64,000 nt of DNA from Toxoplasma gondii ME49 (GCF_000006565.2 NC_031472.1:1730227-1794226), one strand, 5' to 3'. Positions 22,443 through 34,691 are shown, numbered from the stretch's first letter. A program made the numbers and translations. Notes: a model not told the origin generated them from the letters alone.

Positions 22443-22888
22443 AAACGGTGAGAATGCCTCCTTGTAGCAGCTGAACTCTTGCTTCCTACTCTGTGACCTA
22501 CTGCTTGTTTTGAAAGTCGCCATGTGGAGACTTGCTAGGATAACCGGTGTCGCCAGACCTTGGTTCGTTGTGGGCTCCACTCAGCGTCTCCAACCAATCG
22601 TTTTTGAAACACGTGGACCCTCTGAATTCTGAGGTAACCTATGTAGCAGGCATCTGATGAGTCGCACTCACTGTCCATCTGTGAAAGATCTTTTGTGGCG
22701 CTGACACAATCTAGCGCATGAGTCGTCTTCCCTGTTTGCTACGCAGCTAATCACTAGATCTTTTAACTCGAGCGCTGGGTTGGGTGTCAAGTACGCAAGC
22801 AATTCCCGACATAAAACGAAAAAACTGCAAATGCGTTTTAATGCTGAAAGTACCCTAACGGAGCGCAACAGGGTACCCTGGTTTAATG
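22443..22888. other. Downstream spacer of the peroxiredoxin gene
   Basis: About 450 bases holding the likely 3' untranslated region of the peroxiredoxin gene. No coding segment or RNA gene was seen. Confidence 0.4.
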
Positions 22889-23380
22889 TCACAGGCGCTT
22901 TAGCAGGTTGTGTAGGCCGCAGCTCCAGCGCACCCCGTCCACATGGATCACCCTGAATTCTCCCTGGCGATTGGTCACGCTGTTACGCTCAGTGGGGTGC
23001 TCTCCATCAGCAAATACTCTCGTGAATATATTTGTTAACGTTTGAGAAGCGTGTGTGTCACGAAAACAACACTGGCTTAAGCAGCACACACCACTCCCGT
23101 CAGCACCTCCCCTATTACCATGAAGCCCCAACCCAACTTCGCCTACTTTAGTGCTGGTCAACGATGCCAGTGCATCTCGCACCGCTCGACGGGCGACAGA
23201 GTGTGCACGAGTAACCCGCTGAAAGTTAGACGGAACTTGTGCCTCAGCCGAATCAATGAATCTGATACGATGCCTTCTCGGTACTAAGAAGTTCTTTCTA
23301 GGGCAGGAATTGAGGTGCAAGAGTGACAGCAGAAAGCGCGTTGCTAGCTCTCGTGAACGGCAGCACCGGAGCCTTCGCAT
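22889..23380 (-). CDS. Possible small basic protein (163 aa)
   Basis: An intact 163-codon frame runs from a true ATG to TGA. The first 40 residues hold ten Arg/Lys and few acids (MRRLRCCRSRELATRFLLSL), as in a mitochondrial leader; the rest contains many Cys and Gly. It was compared by eye with ribosomal protein bL17 because of a basic N-terminal half, but the conserved bL17 segments are absent. No family was recognised. A frame of this length is expected about once by chance in a window this size, so it remains a candidate only. Confidence 0.33.
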   Translation of the reverse strand: MRRLRCCRSRELATRFLLSLLHLNSCPRKNFLVPRRHRIRFIDSAEAQVPSNFQRVTRAHSVARRAVRDALASLTSTKVGEVGLGLHGNRGGADGSGVCCLSQCCFRDTHASQTLTNIFTRVFADGEHPTERNSVTNRQGEFRVIHVDGVRWSCGLHNLLKRL

Positions 23381-24460
23381 TGGGTTTCAAATAAAGCGGT
23401 CAAAATTCCTTGTGACCCAGCTGACATCCGATGATACCACGTCTGGTCTTACTGAATTTGCGATTCCCGTTGCTTTGAAGTCGTATTCTGTTGGCAAGAC
23501 AGAGGGTATGTGCACAACCCCCACCCAGGTACCCTGAAATGCTCCCGGACAGGAATGGTTAAACCGCACAGGCTGTCGACGTTGTCACTTCTACACCGTG
23601 TAAAGTAGGCGCTGCAAGCCTGAGTTCAGGAGTCAGGATCTGACACGGTAGCCATTCATCTTTACTAGCGGAGAAACCACTAAAAGCTCCCCCAATGCGA
23701 GATGATCCACATATTCTGAGTATGCAGGCTGCAGACCTTGCGGCCGATGCGTCTGGCTACGACAAAGGGGTATGGTAAACCGAATTTTTTTTTTAAAAAA
23801 AGTGTATGTAAACATCACTCTTTCTGAACAGTTGCTGCTTCAGAAGTAAGATAATTCGTAGTTGATGTGAACGCAAACACCATGTTCGTTCGAAATGACA
23901 CGACTTTGAAAGCTATGTTTGCGGCGTTTCGCGCATACCGGATACGCGGTGCCGGGTCCATCCTCCATTTTTCGATTCTCGTGTGGTAGTGTGTTCCTTT
24001 TCTGCCTAAAATTATCCGCTTTGTGTCCCCGTTCAGTCTGGCAACAATCGCCGCATTCCGTCCAAGCGCCTGCCGTCACGGTTCGCCTCGGACCGATGTC
24101 ACCGGTGTTCTCGGTGGTGCTCTTGTGCCTAAACATTTTTACTACTTGTACACCGGCATCCTGCTATAGCAGTATCATTGTGGTTTTGACGGAATGTAAA
24201 GCCGTACTGTGCAATGCCTCCGACCACGTGTTATGGACCAGCATGCAATACTTGTGTCGCGTTGCGACACAAGTATTACATTTTCCATATTTAAGCACTG
24301 GCAACTCGGATAGGTCTCTCATTGCGTTTTCACCTAGAAGACTCTCGTAACTACGAAATGGTGGACGGAAAGCATGGTTGTCCTCTTGGCTTGGGCAACA
24401 ATGTGTGTGATGGCACACGCAGTTTCTGGATCATGGTTTCGCTGTAGCTCCCGGCATCCT
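23381..24460. other. Spacer with a perfect inverted repeat, no gene seen
   Basis: About 1.1 kb without a supported gene. A 143-codon plus-strand frame (23919-24350) lacks an ATG start and any domain. The inverted repeat at 24247-24277, listed separately, lies about 180 bases beyond the bS1 stop codon. Confidence 0.4.
24247..24277. repeat. Perfect 14-bp inverted repeat with 3-base spacer
   Basis: The arms AATACTTGTGTCGC and GCGACACAAGTATT are exact reverse complements separated by GTT. In RNA they would form a stable stem with a three-base loop. The position is 184-214 bases past the stop of the minus-strand bS1 gene, probably within its 3' untranslated region or just beyond. Confidence 0.85.
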
Positions 24461-27400
24461 CTACTCGAAGAGCCACTCGTCCGTTTCCCACTCCGCTTCG
24501 AACACAGAAGGCACATTCCACGCCCCCTTGAGCTGGATGCCTGATGCCTTTACAGCTTCCAGAACTTTCTCTCTTTCTGTGCGGAAAAGTTCAATTCCAG
24601 ACGCGCCGTCCTCCTCTCCATCGTCACCGAAGTTCTTGCTTTTCCCCCGGCTTCCGCTGCTCTTTCGACGTCTGGCTGCTGCCTTCTCAAGAAGCTTCCG
24701 GGACAGCAATGTCATCACCTTGCTGTCGTCATCGCCAATGCCTTTCCACAAAGCATGTGGGCCTCCAGACTGATCTGAGACGTAGTTGCGCTGCAGAAAC
24801 AGTGAACAATCATACAACAGCACACTTTACGTTTGTTCAAACATTTAGTTCAACGTCGAGTTGCGTTTAAAAAGCCTTCTACATTTCGTCTTTCGCATCC
24901 GCATGCATGCGGCATTATTTCTGCATCGAGGCATCAATAAGACAGGAAACTCCTAGAAATGCTTCGCGGTACACTGATACCAGTTGCGCATGCCTCGCCA
25001 CCTCTGCCCTCCGACACACTTCGCCGGTGAACGATAGTGCGACCCGCTGAGGCTGGCATCGTGAACTGTCTATGCAGCTGCACTTGTGCCTTAGAAAGTT
25101 TTTTCTCCGTAGGATGAACTAGACGTACTGCATAACTTGTGTCAATGTGCTCGTCTTCCTCGTCGCTTCCGACAGATGCTTGTTCCCCTGCAGGCCCCAG
25201 AGCTGCAGTGGGGTCCAAACCGAGCGCGGCGATTAACTGGTGAGCGGCCTGACGCCGGGCCGCCTTCTCTTCGCGCTTCCTCACAGCGTACGTTTCGGCG
25301 GTGTGCATGGCAGCGGCATAAACGGCTTGAGAGTCCCTCACCATCTCGCCCGGGTACCGCTCCAAAAGCTTCGTCGTAAGAGCTATTTTGCCGGTGGGCT
25401 GTGAGTAGACAAACACACGGAGGGCACGAGAAGTTGCTATCAAGTGGCATCAATGAGTGTGACTACCTGCATCGTAGAAGATCCCCTCATGCAATTATTC
25501 TGTAACCATTGGTCTTCTATTTCAAAATCGAAGTGGATTTCTCACTGGAAACGTCCTTATTCGTTTCGTTTGTTTTCCTCCCCCTTGAACGGCACTACAT
25601 GGAGAAGTAACGAACGAAACACACGGGATTCCCTAACTCCAGCGACCTTGCGTTCGAAGTACCATACGGAAACTCGTGCGGCTAAGAGTGAATAAAGACA
25701 GGTGGCGTGTCACGAGACATAAGGACACTTTCCAGCAACCGCTGCCGGCAAAGTGTCACCCCTTTACCAAACACAACCTGGCAGCCAGGTACGGCGTGTT
25801 TTTAAGATTGTTTCAGTTTGTCTATACTTTGTCGTAGTGAAGGACGAGAGCTCGGACTCGGGATCCAAGAGGAAGAACATCCTCCAGTCTTTCCACGCGT
25901 GCGGCAGAGACCTCGCTGAGATGAAGCAGGCCGCGACACTCGCCGAACTGAACACAGAGTTTGGACAGTCAGGTGCCTCAACCATTTGCAAAGTTGTTAC
26001 GTCAAGCTTAGTGCTCTATGTACCTTGGACACCCTTCTCCCCAACGCACTGCTGTCTCGCAAACCTAGCCGTGACGGCAGTGTAGCATCGAGATAGCTTG
26101 CTAGCATATGAGCGACGCCACCTCCGAAGGAGTAAAATGGAACTCGGAAACGTGCGTAGCGCATACCTGGGACGACTCTCTCGCCCGAGAGAGCTAGCGA
26201 AGACACGACACAAGCCAGAAGGCGTTCAACAGATATCAACTACACACGAAGACAGTCCGATGCGATGTCATTTTGGTAAACTACTCGTTACACGGACCGA
26301 AGTGGTCTTCCAACCCTTTCTGGCGCGTGTCTCTTTCGTGGACAGACATCTGAGCTATTATTGCCGCATTCCGAGCTTGAAGTCTTTCATGTCTCTTGCT
26401 AGGCCTGAACCGCAATTTCTCGTGACTGCCTTCCGCGCGCGTGCAACGAGAGCCTCCCTTATTGCGCAGACGCGACGATAGGCGTCAGTGCACACCACAA
26501 AAGCGAAATCTGTCCGTAACTGCTTCGAAACCGTCACGGGATCATAGGAATAACCAACAGTACCAGAAAACAGTGTCCAAGAGGAGGCACCGATACTGGA
26601 GGTACCCATTCTCCACGGTGATCCTTCTCAACCCAACAGGTTCGAAGCGTCTCACTCTGGAACTCTCTCGCCGCCGAGGCTCCTTCCGTGCAGGCAACAT
26701 GCGATCTTATCTGTCTCTCACTGAGTGTTTTCGCTCACCTGCACCATGACGCCGAAGGGGTGGATTGAAACAACTTCTCCTTCCACAACTTGGTCTGGCT
26801 TCACGCGTTTCATCTGCTCGCGAATATGCACAATGCGGCTGCTGACAAGAAGTCTCTGTTTTTCGACATCGGCCTGCAGCAGCGCAACTCGCAGCTGCGC
26901 CCCCACTAGCTGGGAACTGGGCTTCACGAAACTGGGCAGTTGCGACACAGGTAGAAATCCTCGGAGTCCGAGCACGCGAACAACCAGGCCGCCTAAAAAT
27001 ACACGCATGGAATCATGGCAACGGACGGCCGTCGCGACAAAACTCGGCACCTTCAGCGACGTAGAATTGCTAACTTTCGCGCAAATACAGGCACAAGCTT
27101 TCGCGAATCCGACCGGAGGAGAAACCAAACGCGGGTGCCAGTCGCGCTCCATCTGCAGTTGGTCATTTCAGAAGCATGAGACACCATGGCAAGTTGAGAT
27201 AAGCCACTCGGTAGATAACACAGACTAGCTGAAAGACAAGCAGGAGGACTAACAGGTTCTGTGAAACGTTGCACCATTTCGTTTTTATCCGGATTCTGCT
27301 TACCTTTATGCGCATGAAGCACCGTGGCCTTCAGAGCCCTGTCCTCCCTTTGGAGCGCGAGGAGTTGCTCCCAGGCGGCGATTCGCCGCAGAGTCTGCAG

Positions 27401-30400
27401 CGAGAGAACCAGCTCTGAGTCTCCAACCTTGATGACTTCGCAGAAAACATCGTCCCCGACCGAGAAGAAAGCTTTCAGGCCGTTTTTGGGGGGCTCCTCC
27501 TCCTCCAGAAGCACCTCATCAAGCCGCAGTTCTCCCTCGCACACGTACCCAACGTGGACGTAGGCAAACGAAGGCGTCACCTTCACCACTTTGCCTTTAA
27601 CGAGCTGCCCGGGATAGAGCTTGAGGAAAGGGTACCCCAGGCGCCTCTTCCATTCTGCTCGCATCGCTTCCTCCATCTCGGCGAAAATATCACCGACCGG
27701 ACGAGAAGCCGCAGACGCATCGAGAGGCCTGCCGTCTGGAAAATTTTTACCAAACAAGAAAGGCAGTCTCACAGGGCAGTGTCAAAAACAATTATGTAAT
27801 GGCAAGTAGCGATACGCAGACACAACATGTGCGCGACTGCGGGTCACCACACACTGCGGCAGTGGCGCAGTCCACCCAGCACTTCTTCACTCACTGCCAA
27901 TCACCGTTCTGGCAGACTCAGTTGGTTTTACGAGAAGCAGACCAGCTAATCGAAAAGCGGCTGGAGCTTCTGTCACAGAACTAGAACCAGACGCTCATTC
28001 CCGAACGCTAGAATCTTGAATCAAAGTACGCGGGTATTCTCAAAGCCTGGCATTTAAGCTGACACAGAAAGAACACAACTGGCGGTCTGCGATGTGCAGA
28101 CGAAACTGTCGCTTATTGCACTGTTACAGCACATGGTAGCAGCCGCTCAACCTGTGTTTACGGAATCGTGTTCTTCCGAATAGTGGCCTACATCTGCGGC
28201 TGCAACGCGAAAGAAGCTGACGCGTCTTGCCTACCTGTTCCTTCGCTGGCACCACGCGACTGGACGACCGAGGTCGAAGCTGAAACAGGCTTTGTGTCTC
28301 TGCCCGCATCTTGCGTGGCTTCGCTGCCGTCTGAAACCTTTGAATCACCAGAAGGGTCCCGTCCTTGCGTTTCGATGTCGAACTCATAATATAGGCCTGA
28401 TGCTTCTCCCAAGTCTTTGGAGAGCTTCCTCAGCCTGTCCACAGCCACCTCCTCGTGAGTGGGCAGAGCCTGACGTCCATCTAGAGACTTCTGGTCTCCT
28501 GTGGGTTCTTTCTCAGCACGGGACTGACGTTGCCCCTGGCGCGTTCCCAGGCTGCTGCGGTCTCCTGAGCCATTGGTTCCGTCTGGTTTCGTTTGCGCAG
28601 TTTTTTGTTCCCTCAGCTCCTGCAGGTTGAGGTCCTCATCACGGCGCATTAACTCTCGTTCGCGTTCGTCGCGTGCGCGCTTCACGTTGTGTTCCATCGC
28701 GCTCACCATCGAGTGGTACTCCTCGTTATCCCGTCTGAGCTGCTCCTTCCGGATTTCTTCGCCGAGCACCCATTGAACTGCCTCCAGAGCCCTCGCGCCG
28801 ATACCGCCTTTCGCAGCAGCTGCAGCCCCCTGAAGAAGCCGTGCGGGAACGGGGAGCGCATCAGGGCGTCCCCCTTCACCGCACTTCGCTCGTGTCGGGT
28901 ATTCTCTCCGTTTATCTTTTTCTGTGCCAGCTTCATACAACAAAGTCCCCTTTGACTTTGTTTCCTGCCTTGCTCCGTCGCCCGTCTTCCTCGAGCCCTC
29001 GTCTCCCTCCTTCCCCTTTGCTCGTTCCACCACCGTGAGAGCGGCTTCCAGCCGCCTCTTTGTCGCTTCTGTCGCAACTGCCAGCACCTCTTTGTAGGTT
29101 TCTGCCTCTTCCCAGTCTTGGAACATCGCCGGGGTGAACTCCACGGGGTGTCCAGTTCTCGGCGGCGGTCGGCCATGAGCTGCGTGTCTCTCGCGGTACG
29201 TTTGAACAATGTTTCGAACCACTTGAATATCTTCTTCAGACTGCAAACCGCGGTGGAGGCGGCCGAGCAAAAACGTCTCCGAGTCAACCACCGCACGCTG
29301 CAGGAGCTGAGCGCACATTGCAGATCAAGCATGCGACAGACCCTCAATGGACACAAACGGTGAACAAGAAACAGAGACTGAGCGACGGTTTCGAGGGGAG
29401 AAGCAAGGTGTTTGGAGGCGGGCACGCGTCGCGTCCTTAGCGATATTGAACAGTAGCGAAAATGGCATGGTACGGATGTTGCAGATGTTGTCAGTCAACG
29501 CGCGTTCCATTTTTAGGGAGAGCAGCGAGCCACGACGCAAACGTATCTTGCGAAGCTTCAACTTGCCGTTACGGCGCATTTTACCTTTGTTTCGACAGAA
29601 ATACAGTGCACTATTTTCTGCAAAAATATCGAACAGTTGGCTTTTTTATGTTTCCGACAGCAAAGAGATCTAGATGTCTCATCATTTGCTCACATTTGCA
29701 CATCCGAGTCCAAATGACCTCCACGTTAAATGAACGGCAAGTACGCCCACCATTTTGGTAGCGCATGCTGCCACTGTACAATGCAGTACATTCGCATAAT
29801 TACCTGCAAGGCACTCCTCGCTTCTGGAGCCGCCATAGTTGGACTGTCCGGCGTGATGTGTCCGTATCGAGCTATGAGCGCCTGGACGGAGGACGGAAGG
29901 CCCATGCTCGCTAGCATTTGCTGTTTCGCCAGCGCTTCTGCGGCTTCTCGAACACGGGCACTCATCCGTAGTTCCTTTCCTTCCTCGTTGTCGCGCGAAG
30001 TTGCGCTTGGCGCGGTTCGCAGGGAGTCCCGAAAGTGCTCGTCTGTCGCTTGGCTCTTGCTTTCTCCTTCCTTTGACGATTGTGTTGCTTGGTGTTCGTC
30101 ACTGTGATTCCCTCCTATATTCCCGCCGCCCTGCCGTTGCAGCCTCTGCCCAGCTGCCTCCTCCATGGCCCTTCGTTCTTCTTGCCACTCGCGGATCTGC
30201 AGCCTGGTAGCTAGTTCAAGTCTCCTCCTGGCTGCGTCGGCGCCTGTTGGAGGGCTGTGTCCTTCGTCGTCGACCGGGAAAAGCGCCGCCCACGCCTCGA
30301 CCTCGAGATTCCTCACAAATCCGCCTGGGCCACCTGCGTCGATGAGATCGCGGTCAGCCGCGAGGACCCCTTCTTTCCACTTCAGAGCCTTGACAGGCTT

Positions 30401-31897
30401 CTCCAGTATTTCAGGGCGCCTGGCAAGGAAGCGCTTTGGGACCTTTAGCGTCAAAAGCCTGTCTTTTTCCTCCTGAGTGAGTGCGGGCAGGCGCACGGAC
30501 CTGCTCGGCTGACGACGAAGGCCCTCAAGCCAGCGATCCAGCTGTTCTCTGTGATGTGTGTACACGCGGGGGAAACGCGCTCGCAGTGTGTCCGGGTCAG
30601 TTGCAGCCAGGAAGCCCTCCGTGTCGCGATACCTGTGCGGCGTAAGAAGCCACTCGATGTACTTTGAGTCCTGCAACTTCTCCAGAGAAGTGTGGAGTTC
30701 CTCCCGAGACACGGCCGAGAAAATTTCCTCCAGCAAACCGTCGTCTACCGGTGGCGGATCAATTCGCGGGTAGTGCGGAAGCAGCCGCAGGTACGAGGGG
30801 CGAGGGAGAGACGCCGGAGAGCAGGAGCGAGAGGAGAGGTCTTCCGCATGCCCGTGCTTTGTCGACTTCGGCGCATCCGGAACTCCAGTAATTCTCGACG
30901 ACAACTGAGGCAGAGGAAACGGATAGGCCCGGCCAGGAGGCGCGACAATCTCAGGAATCGGCATATACACGCGGGGAGAAAAAACCGGTCGGCACGCAGA
31001 AGCAGAAGTCACTGGAGATGAAACCTGCAAAATGCCATCGGGTTCATTCGAATTGGTTGAGCCGTCCGTTTGAGTGGAAAAGGCAGGGCCTCCGATCTTC
31101 CGTGCCTGGTCAGACGAGCTATCCGGCTCTGGCATAGAGGGTTCACTGCTCTCTTCTGCAAAAGACCCTCCAAAATCGTTCAGATTATGGTCTTCCCGTC
31201 TTGTGTCACACGAGGGGGAAGTCCCGTGCGGATCCCCTGTCCCGTCTGAGTCGCCATCACGGCTTGTCGTCTCAGCGCACACTCTCGACAGGGCAAGCCT
31301 GTGCAGCTGTTCACGATTGTCTTTCCAAGAGATCGCAGACTGCCTATCGAATCCGCAGTTCCTGAGAGGAGAGCACAGGGAAGCCCTTTGGGAACTTGCA
31401 CGCAACAGCCATCGCAGACGCAGAAGCCGGCCAGCAGGCGCATGCAGGTACGCAAACGCGCTGGGTCTTGCTCGAAAAGCGGAGCTGCTCTGAAAGCAGC
31501 GGGACCCAAAGAAAGAAACGAAAATGGATAAACACCGGCAGAAAGTCTCTGCCGCCGAGGGCAGCCGGCGCCCGGATATCTGAGGAATGGCCGGAACAGC
31601 AGATGAGCAAAAACTGGCTTTCGGCTGGAAGCCTAGAAGCGCCGAGTGCGAGGTCATGTGCAAGGCCTTCGAATGGTCTGCATTCTTGAGACCGGCACTG
31701 GAAGAGCAGAGCGCCACATGGCGACCATGATCAGCCTCAAAGTGGGCGTGGGGGGGACCCGCGAAGTTCCAATTTTGAGACAACACGCGACCTCTGACTG
31801 GGAAGACCACACTCCCGCAGCCGGAAACCACAAGTGCAGCGACGAAGGAGAGGAAAAAGAGTCGAGATACAGCGTAGCAGTCAACAGAGGCGCCCAT
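24461..31897 (-). CDS. Plastid-type ribosomal protein bS1, apicoplast-targeted (seven exons, about 1575 aa)
   Basis: Exons: 31897-29804, 29306-28235 (start could be 29297), 27735-27304, 26992-26739, 25947-25828, 25398 to about 24973, 24790-24461. Phases agree; only the end of exon 6 is uncertain. Three S1 RNA-binding domains lie at about residues 1096-1165 (GQLVKGKVVKVTPSFAYVHV), 1189-1255 (GGLVVRVLGLRGFLPVSQL) and 1263-1335 (GEVVSIHPFGVMVQ joined to FGECRGLLHLSEVSAARV). The third ends PTGKIALTTKLLERYPGEM, the hallmark of cyanobacterial and plastid bS1. The protein should bind mRNA on the plastid 30S subunit. It starts with a signal peptide (RLFFLSFVAALVVSGCG) and a Ser/Arg-rich leader, as expected for apicoplast import. 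Plant plastid bS1 is about 400 aa; here about 1050 residues, mostly Arg/Glu-rich predicted helix and disorder, precede the first S1 domain. The C-terminal exon is charged. Confidence 0.92.
24899..24912. promoter_or_regulatory. 14-bp palindrome containing overlapping TGCATGC-type elements
   Basis: The sequence CCGCATGCATGCGG is its own reverse complement. GCATGC and TGCATGC motifs are known binding sites of apicomplexan AP2 transcription factors. The palindrome sits in the last intron of the bS1 gene, so a regulatory role is only a possibility. Confidence 0.35.
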
Positions 31898-33329
31898 CAG
31901 GAAGCATACAGCCACTGAGACTGAGGGTAGAGTTCCAAAGCACAGGAAAGGGGGCAGTCACGCCGCGAAATTGCAATTCGGCTTCTGGGGATATTCAGTA
32001 CCGTGCACTGAGGGCCCATACTAAAGGCCGATGGTTAAACCCTGTATGGAAAAAACAACTACTTCGCGCTCCAGGACGCAGTTCATAACACCTGATCGGG
32101 AGAGAAGCACAGCTCAAATTCATCGAGCAAACAGGCGTGTCTCGTGCGAAAATCCATTGTCATGAAGAGCCACCACTCGTTGATGAAGCTGCCAAGAGAC
32201 ACGCAAACACACACCAACGATCAGTGTCAAGGCGGCTTTCTGGCCAGTGTGCATCTCGTTGGGTGTGTTTCGTAAATATCTGGGGCTTGCTGGCGGGGCA
32301 ACTTGGTATCGAACATGCTTGTTATGCGAACGTGATACACGACGACTGCCGTCGCGGAAGGCGGACCACGGCATGCACACACGAGTGAGAAATTTACTAA
32401 GAAATTAGTTTTCCGCGCTTAGAGTGACGTACTGGAGAAAGAAAGTGTGGCTCCGGAAAAGGAACTCGCAAAATGTGTGCTGCACCACCTGACTAGTGTT
32501 GCTCAGTGTGCCTGGGCTTCCAGGAAGCACCTTCCGCAAACGGGTAAGACAACTGCCGAACAGAGGACTGTCTCAGCTCCGATATCCACTCGATTGAGAA
32601 AAAAGCGAACTGCAGCACAGGGCGACGAAGGCTGCAGACCTAAACGACGCAGGATGCAGGCCAAGGGACCTGCATGCATTTCCCGCTGCCAAGCGTAGTT
32701 CACGTAAACTGGTGAAGCGACTCCTGCGAGAAGTTGCCTTTGTCTGCGTCCACATGTTCGGATATACGTTTCACCTGGCTAAAAAGACACGTCAAACTCT
32801 ATAAAGCATGAACGGGAGTATGTCCATATTAACAGCGTATAGACTTCAACCCAGGTGACACTGTTCTTGCATGAAGTGTGTTTCGCGCCAACCAGCAGTG
32901 CATCAGCAGTTATATTAACTGCAAGATGAGGGTTAGAGTCGCTGTCTCCACTCGAGACCGGAGATATGCAACTTAGGAAAGCGAATGCAGACGAGAATAA
33001 CTCTCTGTCCAGGCGTGAGCTATGGTGCTTTAGCCCCGCTGAGGTGCTGATCTGCCCGGTGTGCTGCTGAAGTCTGCCGCCGCCGTGTTTCGCGTTACGA
33101 CACAAACGCAGAGTACCCATGCCCGCTTATTTTGAATTTATATTTCAAATCTTCCCGTTGTTCTACACATCAAGAAAAATGTTTATCCAGGAGTAGAGCT
33201 CGCATGGTCTGCTTTGTCCACTTATGCTTCCACTGAAGCAGACTATCTCGCCCTCACGACTGTGATTCGCGGCACTTGCGACAGCATGGTTTCCCTCTAG
33301 TGCCTGTGAAGCTTCGGCGGTCTGCAAGC
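31898..33329. other. Shared 5' region of two apicoplast ribosomal protein genes
   Basis: 1.4 kb separate the divergent starts of bS1 (minus) and uS14 (plus). It should hold both promoters and 5' untranslated regions. A TGCATGCA motif occurs at about 32672. An 83-codon plus-strand frame (32447-32698) without an ATG was not accepted as coding. Confidence 0.5.
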
Positions 33330-34691
33330 ATGCGGTATTTCTTCTGTCCTCCGGTTGTGGCGCGGTCCCTGACTTTGGCGTTGCTGTTTAGGTTTTGTTT
33401 TATCGTTTCTTTGTTGTACTCCAATGAAAGGGTGACTTTTTCAGCTCAGACGGGGAGGCGTACCGGAGGCATCTCACAGAAACACCTTGTGTGTTTCGTC
33501 GATGGCGCTCACTTGCCCCGACCTTCTTCGTTCTCTTCAGCAACGTCTGCGTTACCGAACAATGCAGCAGACCCACATTCGGAGCGTGTAGCGTCATTTA
33601 TGTTTCGCCCGTCCTCCTTGCTCCTCTGTTTCTCTACTTTCTCCTCCCGGCCTCCCCCGACGTTCACACTCTGGCTTCGTCCGCTGTCCTCCTGTCATTC
33701 CCTTTGCAATGGTTCGCACTACAATGGTGCCAACTCGAACTTTGTTTCTCGTCCTCTCCCCCTAGAGAGAGGTACCCGTAACGGTTCCTCGGGAACATGC
33801 GCGCACATGCTTCTAGGAAATGCATATCCGATCAGGGTTTCATCGAACTTCGAGCAAGTCGATCTGTTGCAGACATGGTCAAATTCGAGAAAGGAGCCGG
33901 ATGCATATGGAGGGGGTCGGCGAACTGCGCTAGCAATGGTGAAGCAGAGGAGATATCAGCGTAAGTAACAATGGCACTTTACTCCGCTGATGGCATCGTA
34001 TGTAACATCTACATCCGATGAAATAAGGCATCACCGAAGCGTACAGGAGGTACATCCAGCCTTGGGTGTGTTGCTACACATAAGATGGCAGCGAGTAGAT
34101 TCGTTACGGTTCATTCTGCTCTGCTGATAACAGCAGACTCAGCGTACAGTTGGAGGTATTCGAACACTTTGGCCGCAAGTACCGTTGTGAGACTCTCTTG
34201 GCTTCTGAAGTTTTCTCCGTCAACTGAAGTTTTCTTGCAGCTAGGCGAGATGAAGCCGCACAATGGCTACTGCCCAAGTGTTCGAGGAGAGGACATGCAC
34301 AGCGACAGAGCTGCAGCATAGTGGGATACGACTGCTGCTTGCCCACTTTCTTTGGCTGTTTTCAGTGGCCACTGACAATCTCTTTGTTGGCCTACGGGAC
34401 GCCCAGGTCCAGAGGAATCTTCGTCGCAAGCAAATGATGATTGACTACAAGCCCCTCCGACAGTACTACAAGTATAAAGTGGCGCACGCGACGTCAATGG
34501 ATGAGCGGCTGGACTGGCACTGCCGGCTTCAGCGCTTGCCTAGAGACTCTTCACCCACAAGATACAGGAACCGGTGCCGAGTGTGTGGCAGGGCTCGAGG
34601 CTACTTTCGCTTCTTCGGCCTCTGCCGACACCACGTGCTAGACATGGTTCGAAATGTCATGTTTCCTGGATTCACCAAGGCCGAGTGGTAG
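33330..34691 (+). CDS. Apicoplast ribosomal protein uS14 (two exons, 318 aa)
   Basis: Exons are 33330-33960 and 34366-34691. The donor GTAAGT follows phase 1 and the acceptor (GCTGTTTTCAG) restores it. Exon 1 starts with a signal peptide (ARSLTLALLFRFCFIVSLLY) and a long Ser/Arg/Pro-rich leader, the usual apicoplast pair. Exon 2 carries the uS14 domain: basic N-terminal helix NLRRKQMMIDYKPLRQYYKY, then NRCRVCGRARGYFRFFGLCR and the C-terminal FPGFTKAEW. uS14 binds 16S rRNA in the head of the 30S subunit and is a late-assembly protein. The four metal-site positions read Cys, Cys, Cys, His with the spacing of zinc-binding bacterial uS14 (C-x2-C-x12-C-x2), whereas many organellar copies have lost the cysteines. 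The mature part is about 110 residues, so two thirds of the precursor is targeting sequence. The in-frame TTG upstream of 33330 is not a credible start. Confidence 0.95.

Noticed and set aside
23919..24350. 143-codon plus-strand frame
   Set aside because: There is no ATG start in good context, its composition is irregular, and it contains the inverted repeat.
26170..26195. Short inverted repeat CTCTCTCG/CGAGAGAG in a bS1 intron
   Set aside because: It has only eight base pairs and low complexity; such repeats are expected by chance.
30165..31689. Several plus-strand frames of 75-140 codons opposite bS1 exon 1
   Set aside because: The minus-strand frame is open for 698 codons and spliced to conserved S1 exons; the plus frames are its shadows.
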